64,000 bases of DNA from positions 1,576,878 through 1,640,877 of the forward strand of contig NC_012438.1 of the NCBI RefSeq assembly GCF_000021545.1, read 5' to 3'. This DNA comes from Sulfurihydrogenibium azorense Az-Fu1. Lineage in GTDB: Bacteria > Aquificota > Aquificia > Aquificales > Hydrogenothermaceae. The notes under the pieces are model-generated. The model was not told where the DNA came from. It saw only the letters and a list, made by a program, of their open reading frames with translations, and did no database searches. Shown piece by piece: positions 59,953 through 64,000 of the stretch (positions within the stretch are counted from its first letter, which is position 1; each line of letters starts with the position of its first letter). A program made the translations under genes and the position numbers.

Positions 59953-60336
59953 TTATTTAATTTCTACAGTAGCTCCAGCTTCTTCTAATTTTTTCTTGAT
60001 TTGTTCTGCTTCTTCTTTAGAAACTCCTTCTTTAATTGGTTTTGGAGCTCCTTCTACTAAGTCTTTAGCTTCTTTTAAGCCAAGACCAGTGATTTCTCTA
60101 ACAACTTTAATAACGTTGATTTTATTTGCTCCAGGATTTGCCAATATAACATCAAACTCTGTTTTTTCTTCAGCAGCCGGAGCAGCAGCACCACCTGCAG
60201 CAGCTGGAGCAGCAGCAACCATAGCAGCAGCAGAAACACCAAACTCTTCCTCTAAATCTTTAACAAGTTGTGCTAACTCTAAAACTGTCATAGACTTGAT
60301 AGCTTCTTTAATCTCTTCTCTTGTAATTGTTGCCAT
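59953..60336 (-). CDS. rplL: 50S ribosomal protein L7/L12
   Basis: 127 residues. An N-terminal dimer domain, an alanine-rich hinge ('[17 protein letters not shown]', about 40-57) and the C-terminal factor-binding domain ('[32 protein letters not shown]'). Several copies form the stalk that recruits GTPase factors. It starts 29 nt after rplJ with GGAGG. Confidence 0.98.
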   Translation of the reverse strand: MATITREEIKEAIKSMTVLELAQLVKDLEEEFGVSAAAMVAAAPAAAGGAAAPAAEEKTEFDVILANPGANKINVIKVVREITGLGLKEAKDLVEGAPKPIKEGVSKEEAEQIKKKLEEAGATVEIK

Positions 60337-60365
60337 AGTATTAAAACCTCCTATCTAAAATTTTT

Positions 60366-60908
60366 TTAAGATTGTTTTTCTTTCTCTTTTCTAATTGCAT
60401 CTAAAACTAAAACTGCTTTTTGTGGTATAGCGTTAAGTACACGTACAAAGTTCGTAATAGGCGCTTGTAAAACAGCCAAGAGCTGAGCCACAAGTACTTC
60501 TTTAGTTGGTAGAGAAGCAAGGTATTCAATTTTCTGTGGGTCAGCGTAAACACCTTCTACTAAGCCACCTTTCACTTTAGCTTCTTCTTTTCCTTTTAAA
60601 AACTCTTTTAAGAGTTTTGCAGGAGCTACTGGGTCTTCATAACCAAATATTACAGCAGTTTGCTCTTTAAAGATATCTATTTTATCATAAAGTTGGGTGC
60701 CATTGCAAGCCCTATAAAGAAGAGTATTTTTAACAACTTTCATTTCGGCACCATTTTTCTTTAACTGCTTTCTAAAATCAGTTATAGAGTTTGCATCTAT
60801 ACCTTTAAAATCTAACAATATAACCACTGGAGATTTTTCTATCTTTTCTTTGATTTCTTTAACTAACTCTGCCTTTTTTTGAATAGACTTTCTTTCTAAC
60901 GTCGCCAT
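60366..60908 (-). CDS. rplJ: 50S ribosomal protein L10
   Basis: 180 residues: 'KAELVKEIKEKIEKSPVVILLDFKGIDANSITDFRKQLKKNGAEMKVVKNTLLYRA' (by position 12-67) and 'KGGLVEGVYADPQKIEYLASLP'. The C-terminal helix carries L7/L12 dimers. Only 11 nt separate it from rplA, so the long L10 leader that controls rplJL in E. coli is absent. Confidence 0.97.
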   Translation of the reverse strand: MATLERKSIQKKAELVKEIKEKIEKSPVVILLDFKGIDANSITDFRKQLKKNGAEMKVVKNTLLYRACNGTQLYDKIDIFKEQTAVIFGYEDPVAPAKLLKEFLKGKEEAKVKGGLVEGVYADPQKIEYLASLPTKEVLVAQLLAVLQAPITNFVRVLNAIPQKAVLVLDAIRKEKEKQS

Positions 60909-60919
60909 TTTACCTCTCC

Positions 60920-61648
60920 TTACGCAGCCTTAGTCTCTAAAGATTTTTGCAATGCTGCCAAATCAAGCTTTACAGCAGGACTCATAGTAGTTTTAATAAC
61001 AGCATTTTTTATATATTGTCCTTTTATCCCTGCAGGTTTCGCTTTAATTATTGCATCTAAGACTGCTAAAATATTTTCTTTTAACTTTTGCTCATCAAAA
61101 GATATTTTTCCTACAAGAACATGAACATTTCCTGTTTTATCCACTTTAAATTCCACCCTACCTTTTTTAGCTTCTGTGACTGCCCTTTTTATATCGGTAG
61201 TAACAGTCCCTACTTTAGGGTTTGGCATTAGTCCTCTAGGACCTAATATTTTACCTAATTTTGCCATTTTTGGCATCATATCAGGAGTTGCAATTACCAC
61301 ATCAAAATCTATCCAGTTTTCATTGGCTATTTTGTTTATAAGTTCTTCTCCGCCAACATAGTCTGCTCCGGCTTCTTCTGCCTCTTTTAACTTTTCTCCC
61401 TGAGCTATTACTAAAACTTTTAACTCTCTACCAAGTCCATGAGGTAAGACTACAGACCCTCTAACCATCTGGTCTGCGTACTTTGGATCTACTCCCAACC
61501 TTGCAATAAATTCTACAGTTTCATCAAACTTTCTTTGTAGAACTTTTGAAACTTCTTTTAACTTCCTAATAGCTTCATTTAAACTGTAAGTTTTCTCTTT
61601 GTCTATAAGCTTTAAAGCTTCTAAGTATTTTTTTCCTCTTTTTGCCAT
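60920..61648 (-). CDS. rplA: 50S ribosomal protein L1
   Basis: 242 residues, two domains. '[32 protein letters not shown]' is the L1 signature and '[20 protein letters not shown]' follows. It forms the stalk that moves E-site tRNA. The gap to rplK is 5 nt. Confidence 0.98.
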   Translation of the reverse strand: MAKRGKKYLEALKLIDKEKTYSLNEAIRKLKEVSKVLQRKFDETVEFIARLGVDPKYADQMVRGSVVLPHGLGRELKVLVIAQGEKLKEAEEAGADYVGGEELINKIANENWIDFDVVIATPDMMPKMAKLGKILGPRGLMPNPKVGTVTTDIKRAVTEAKKGRVEFKVDKTGNVHVLVGKISFDEQKLKENILAVLDAIIKAKPAGIKGQYIKNAVIKTTMSPAVKLDLAALQKSLETKAA

Positions 61649-61653
61649 GGTTA

Positions 61654-62091
61654 CTACCCCTTGTATCCTTCTATTTCAATTCCCATACTACGAGCTGTTC
61701 CCGCGATAGTTCTCATAGCCATTTCTATATCTTCTGTGTTAAGGTCTTTTAGCTTCATTTGGGCAATCTCTTTAAGCTGTGCTACAGTAATTTTACCAAC
61801 TTTATTCTTCTTTGGATCGCCGGATCCAGTTTTTATACCTGCAGCCTCTTTTAAAAGATAAGAAGCTGGTGGAGTTTTAAGAATAAATGTAAAAGACCTG
61901 TCAGAGTAAATAGTAATCACTACTGGAACTATTGTACCCGGCTTCATATTTGCCGTTGCAGCATTGAAGCTCTTTACAAATTCCATAATGTTCACACCAT
62001 GTTGTCCTAATGCAGGTCCAACAGGTGGAGATGGTGCTGCTTGTTGAGCTGGAATCATTAGCTCAACAGTTGCTGTAACTTTCTTTGCCAT
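61654..62091 (-). CDS. rplK: 50S ribosomal protein L11
   Basis: 145 residues: '[34 protein letters not shown]' (thiostrepton-site N domain) and '[41 protein letters not shown]'. It forms the GTPase-associated centre with 23S helices 43/44. AAGGAGG precedes the ATG. A 7-bp stem lies in its leader. Confidence 0.98.
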   Translation of the reverse strand: MAKKVTATVELMIPAQQAAPSPPVGPALGQHGVNIMEFVKSFNAATANMKPGTIVPVVITIYSDRSFTFILKTPPASYLLKEAAGIKTGSGDPKKNKVGKITVAQLKEIAQMKLKDLNTEDIEMAMRTIAGTARSMGIEIEGYKG

Positions 62092-62117
62092 TTCTACTTA
62101 CACCTCCTTGAATTCTT

Positions 62118-62153
62118 GCCTGTCAAAAAAAATACCAGATTGAACCGACAGGC
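62118..62153 (-). promoter_or_regulatory. Stem-loop in the nusG-rplK gap
   Basis: On the minus strand GCCTGTC (62153-62147) pairs with GACAGGC (62124-62118), enclosing 22 nt that end in eight T. The stem starts at the nusG stop and finishes about 10 nt before the rplK Shine-Dalgarno. It could be an L1 or L11 autoregulation site or an RNA processing signal; no known consensus is matched. Confidence 0.45.
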
Positions 62154-62935
62154 TAAATTTTCTCCACTTGGGAGAATTCAAGTTCAACCGGTGTTGCTCT
62201 TCCAAAAATAGTTATTAAAGCTATTAGTTTCTCTTTATCTGGGAAGACTTCATCTACAACACCTGTAAAGTTCATAAAAGGACCTTCTATAACTCTTACC
62301 ATATCTCCCTTTGCAAAGAGTAATTTTCTAACTTTCGGGGTTCCTTTTTGTATCTGTGATATTACCTTAGCTACATCCTTTTCATCTAAAGGTACTGGAA
62401 CTCCACCTGCACTTACAAAACCAATTAAATAAGGAGTTTTCTTTACTAAATCTATCAAGTCATCTGTTAATTTAGCTTTTATAAGTATGTATCCGGGAAA
62501 TATTTTATTTTCTAATACAATCCTTGCTTCAGTTTTATTTTCTTTGCAACTTATTTTCTGTCCTGGTTTAAAAATTGGACTGTGGGCTACACAATCTTCG
62601 TCCCCTTCTACACTTTCCAATACCCTTACAGTTCCATCTTCGATTAAAAACTTCGTAATTCCTTTTTTACCTTCAACAGGGATTTCCCTGTTTTGCCCTT
62701 TTAAAGATAATCTATACTTTTCTTTCCCTTGAGCTTTTATTACAACTTTTTCCTCTGCTGGAACTATCACTTCATCTACCAAATAATCTAAATTGTTTAA
62801 TTTTAAATTTTTTAAAAAATTTTCTTTAGCTTTTATTTCTAAATTTGATTGCGTGTATAAAGCATACCATTTTTTCTCTTCTTGTGTTTCCTGATTTTCT
62901 AAATTATCTTGATGCACTATGTTTTCTTCTGACAT
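62153..62935 (-). CDS. nusG: Transcription factor NusG with inserted domain
   Basis: 260 residues against about 180 in E. coli. The NGN domain begins '[24 protein letters not shown]' (21-44), is interrupted by an insert (about 62-135, rich in Lys/Glu and with '[20 protein letters not shown]'), and resumes '[22 protein letters not shown]'. The KOW domain is '[31 protein letters not shown]'. Inserted NusG is known in Aquifex and Thermotoga. An acidic 20-residue N-terminal tail is extra. It couples RNA polymerase with Rho and the ribosome. Confidence 0.96.
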   Translation of the reverse strand: MSEENIVHQDNLENQETQEEKKWYALYTQSNLEIKAKENFLKNLKLNNLDYLVDEVIVPAEEKVVIKAQGKEKYRLSLKGQNREIPVEGKKGITKFLIEDGTVRVLESVEGDEDCVAHSPIFKPGQKISCKENKTEARIVLENKIFPGYILIKAKLTDDLIDLVKKTPYLIGFVSAGGVPVPLDEKDVAKVISQIQKGTPKVRKLLFAKGDMVRVIEGPFMNFTGVVDEVFPDKEKLIALITIFGRATPVELEFSQVEKI

Positions 62936-62942
62936 CCACTCT

Positions 62943-63128
62943 CTACCTCTCTAGTATAAAGGTAATAATTTTTGCAAAAAGTAAATCCAATCCCCAAAGA
63001 TAAACAGCAATAATTAATGTAAATACAATAACTGTTGCTGTTGCTGTTTTTACAAGCTCTCTAGAAGGCCAAGTAACTTTTTTTAGCTCTTCGTAAACTT
63101 CCTTCAAAAAGTTTATATACTTCTTCAT
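62943..63128 (-). CDS. secE: Preprotein translocase subunit SecE
   Basis: 61 residues: an amphipathic helix '[34 protein letters not shown]' start (shown by position 3-36) and one transmembrane helix, the minimal single-span SecE. It clamps SecY. It lies 7 nt upstream of nusG and 13 nt after tRNA-Trp. Confidence 0.95.
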   Translation of the reverse strand: MKKYINFLKEVYEELKKVTWPSRELVKTATATVIVFTLIIAVYLWGLDLLFAKIITFILER

Positions 63129-63141
63129 CTTATCTCCAAAG

Positions 63142-63214
63142 CGGGGCAGGAAGGACTCGAACCCTCAACCTGCGGATTTGGAGTCCGCTGCTCTGCCAAT
63201 TGAGCTACTGCCCC
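63142..63214 (-). tRNA. tRNA-Trp(CCA)
   Basis: 73 nt. The acceptor GGGGCAG (63214-63208) pairs with CTGCCCC (63149-63143) with G73 at 63142. The anticodon stem GCGGA/TCCGC holds loop CTCCAAA, anticodon CCA. D loop AATTGG and T loop TTCGAGT are standard. CCA is not encoded. Placement between rpmG and secE is common in bacteria. Confidence 0.97.
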
Positions 63215-63226
63215 GCAAAAGTTACC

Positions 63227-63376
63227 TTACTTTATTTCCCTGTGTAAGGTGTGTTTTTTACAGAATTTACAATATTTTTTTAGTTCTAATCTATCCGGAT
63301 GTTTTCTTTTATTTTTGGTAGTAGTGTAGTTCTTTCTCTTACACTCAGTACAAGCAAGAGTTATTATTTCTCTCAT
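63227..63376 (-). CDS. rpmG: 50S ribosomal protein L33
   Basis: 49 residues: [20 protein letters not shown] (opening), with the zinc pairs C9-x2-C12 and C36-x2-C39, so this is the zinc-binding form. It ends HTLHREIK. It starts 14 nt after the tuf stop and precedes tRNA-Trp by 12 nt. Confidence 0.97.
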   Translation of the reverse strand: MREIITLACTECKRKNYTTTKNKRKHPDRLELKKYCKFCKKHTLHREIK

Positions 63377-63390
63377 TTTTCTTCCTCACA

Positions 63391-64000
63391 TTAATCTAAG
63401 ATTTTAGTAACAACACCAGCACCTACTGTTCTTCCACCTTCCCTAATCGCAAATCTCATCTGCTCTTCCATAGCTACTGGTACCATTAACTCTACTTCTA
63501 ACTCTACGTTATCCCCTGGCATTACCATCTCTTGTCCTTCTGGTAATCCTACTACTGTTCCTGTTACGTCTGCTGTCCTGATGTAAAACTGTGGTCTGTA
63601 TCCTAAAAAGAATGGTGTATGTCTTCCTCCTTCCTCTTTGCTTAACACGTATACTTGTGCCTTGAATCTCTTGTGTGGTGTTATTGTCCCCGGTTTGGCT
63701 AATACTTGTCCTCTCTCTACTTCATCTTTTGTTATTCCTCTTAGTAATACTCCTATGTTGTCCCCTGCTATCGCTTCGTCTAACTGCTTTCTAAACATCT
63801 CTATCCCTGTCACTACTGTCTTCTTCTTCTCCTCTGATAATCCTACTATCTCTACTTCATCTCCTATTTTCAACGTTCCTCTCTCTACTCTCCCTGTTAC
63901 TACTGTTCCTCTTCCTGTTATCGTAAATACGTCCTCTACTGCCATTAGGAATGGTTTGTCTGTCTCTCTTGGTGGTGTTGGTATGTATTCGTCCATAGCC
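63391..64000 (-). CDS. tuf: Elongation factor Tu, second copy (C-terminal part)
   Basis: The window ends inside the gene; 203 codons are present, covering about residues 194-396. They contain the end of domain 1 ([16 protein letters not shown]) and domains 2 and 3. The sequence matches the copy at 46276-47466 almost base for base, including eleven bases after the stop, with one visible change giving Ile instead of Val in [11 protein letters not shown]. Such identity points to ongoing gene conversion. Confidence 0.98.
   Translation of the reverse strand, partial: AMDEYIPTPPRETDKPFLMAVEDVFTITGRGTVVTGRVERGTLKIGDEVEIVGLSEEKKKTVVTGIEMFRKQLDEAIAGDNIGVLLRGITKDEVERGQVLAKPGTITPHKRFKAQVYVLSKEEGGRHTPFFLGYRPQFYIRTADVTGTVVGLPEGQEMVMPGDNVELEVELMVPVAMEEQMRFAIREGGRTVGAGVVTKILD

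Overview
The window is an AT-rich chromosomal segment of a thermophilic bacterium of the Aquificota, most likely Hydrogenothermaceae (Sulfurihydrogenibium-like). This assignment is inferred from gene content and not from a database match. The evidence is a leucyl-tRNA synthetase and a carbamoyl-phosphate synthase large subunit that are both cut into half-length genes (as in Aquifex), a myo-inositol-phosphate synthase, a NusG with an inserted domain, heptose/KDO genes of a Gram-negative envelope, a CRISPR array whose repeat ends ATTGAAAC, and the fused rif-str-S10-spc-alpha ribosomal cluster.

Layout. 1-2922 (+): end of a DUF302-like gene, then an overlapping operon kdsC, methyltransferase, MATE exporter and a 50-aa membrane peptide. 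2923-3884: CRISPR leader with a promoter and an 11-repeat array, with no cas genes in view. 3990-8340 (-): comEC, dedA, groEL and groES, with a near-consensus sigma-70 promoter for groESL. 8541-12752: a truncated hemerythrin, a YhcC-like radical SAM gene, serA, an inositol-phosphate synthase and a YggU-type gene. 12860-14232: a frameshifted gene beside an IS481-type insertion sequence. 14328-22980 (+): TPR protein, carB N-half, leuS alpha, cysteine desulfurase, tsaB, amidase, coaX. 23004-26823: tRNA-Ser(GCT), gmhB, coaE, an MscS channel, a Yip1 protein, dapD.

26807-64000 (-): one co-oriented block of translation and transcription genes. In transcription order it runs tuf (partial), rpmG, tRNA-Trp, secE, nusG, rplKAJL, rpoBC, rpsL, rpsG, fusA, tuf, rpsJ, rplCDWB, rpsS, rplV, rpsC, rplP, rpmC, rpsQ, rplNXE, rpsN, rpsH, rplFR, rpsE, rpmD, rplO, secY, adk, map, infA, rpmJ, rpsM, rpsK, rpsD, rpoA, rplQ, then yggT and two flagellar-export-like genes. 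Internal promoters are visible before rplN and rpsL, a terminator lies after rpoC, and there is an attenuator-like hairpin between rplL and rpoB.

The most unusual content is a family of IS200/IS605-type elements living inside this ribosomal operon. One full copy (33546-35338) encodes a TnpB-like RuvC nuclease that lacks the usual zinc ribbon and has a long C-terminal tail. Two short copies (31301-31753, 39432-39839) keep only the ends and a 300-nt structured region. All three lie in the operon's orientation, exactly between a Shine-Dalgarno-like sequence and the start codon of the next gene (rpsM, adk, rpsN). Comparing copies shows compensatory base changes in at least five helices, so this region is a conserved structured RNA, probably the guide-RNA scaffold of the nuclease. 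A fourth, highly diverged relative of its pseudoknotted 3' part stands alone between rpsD and rpoA. Separately, the two leader-distal CRISPR spacers are different in DNA but encode nearly the same peptide, as if taken from one gene of two related invaders.
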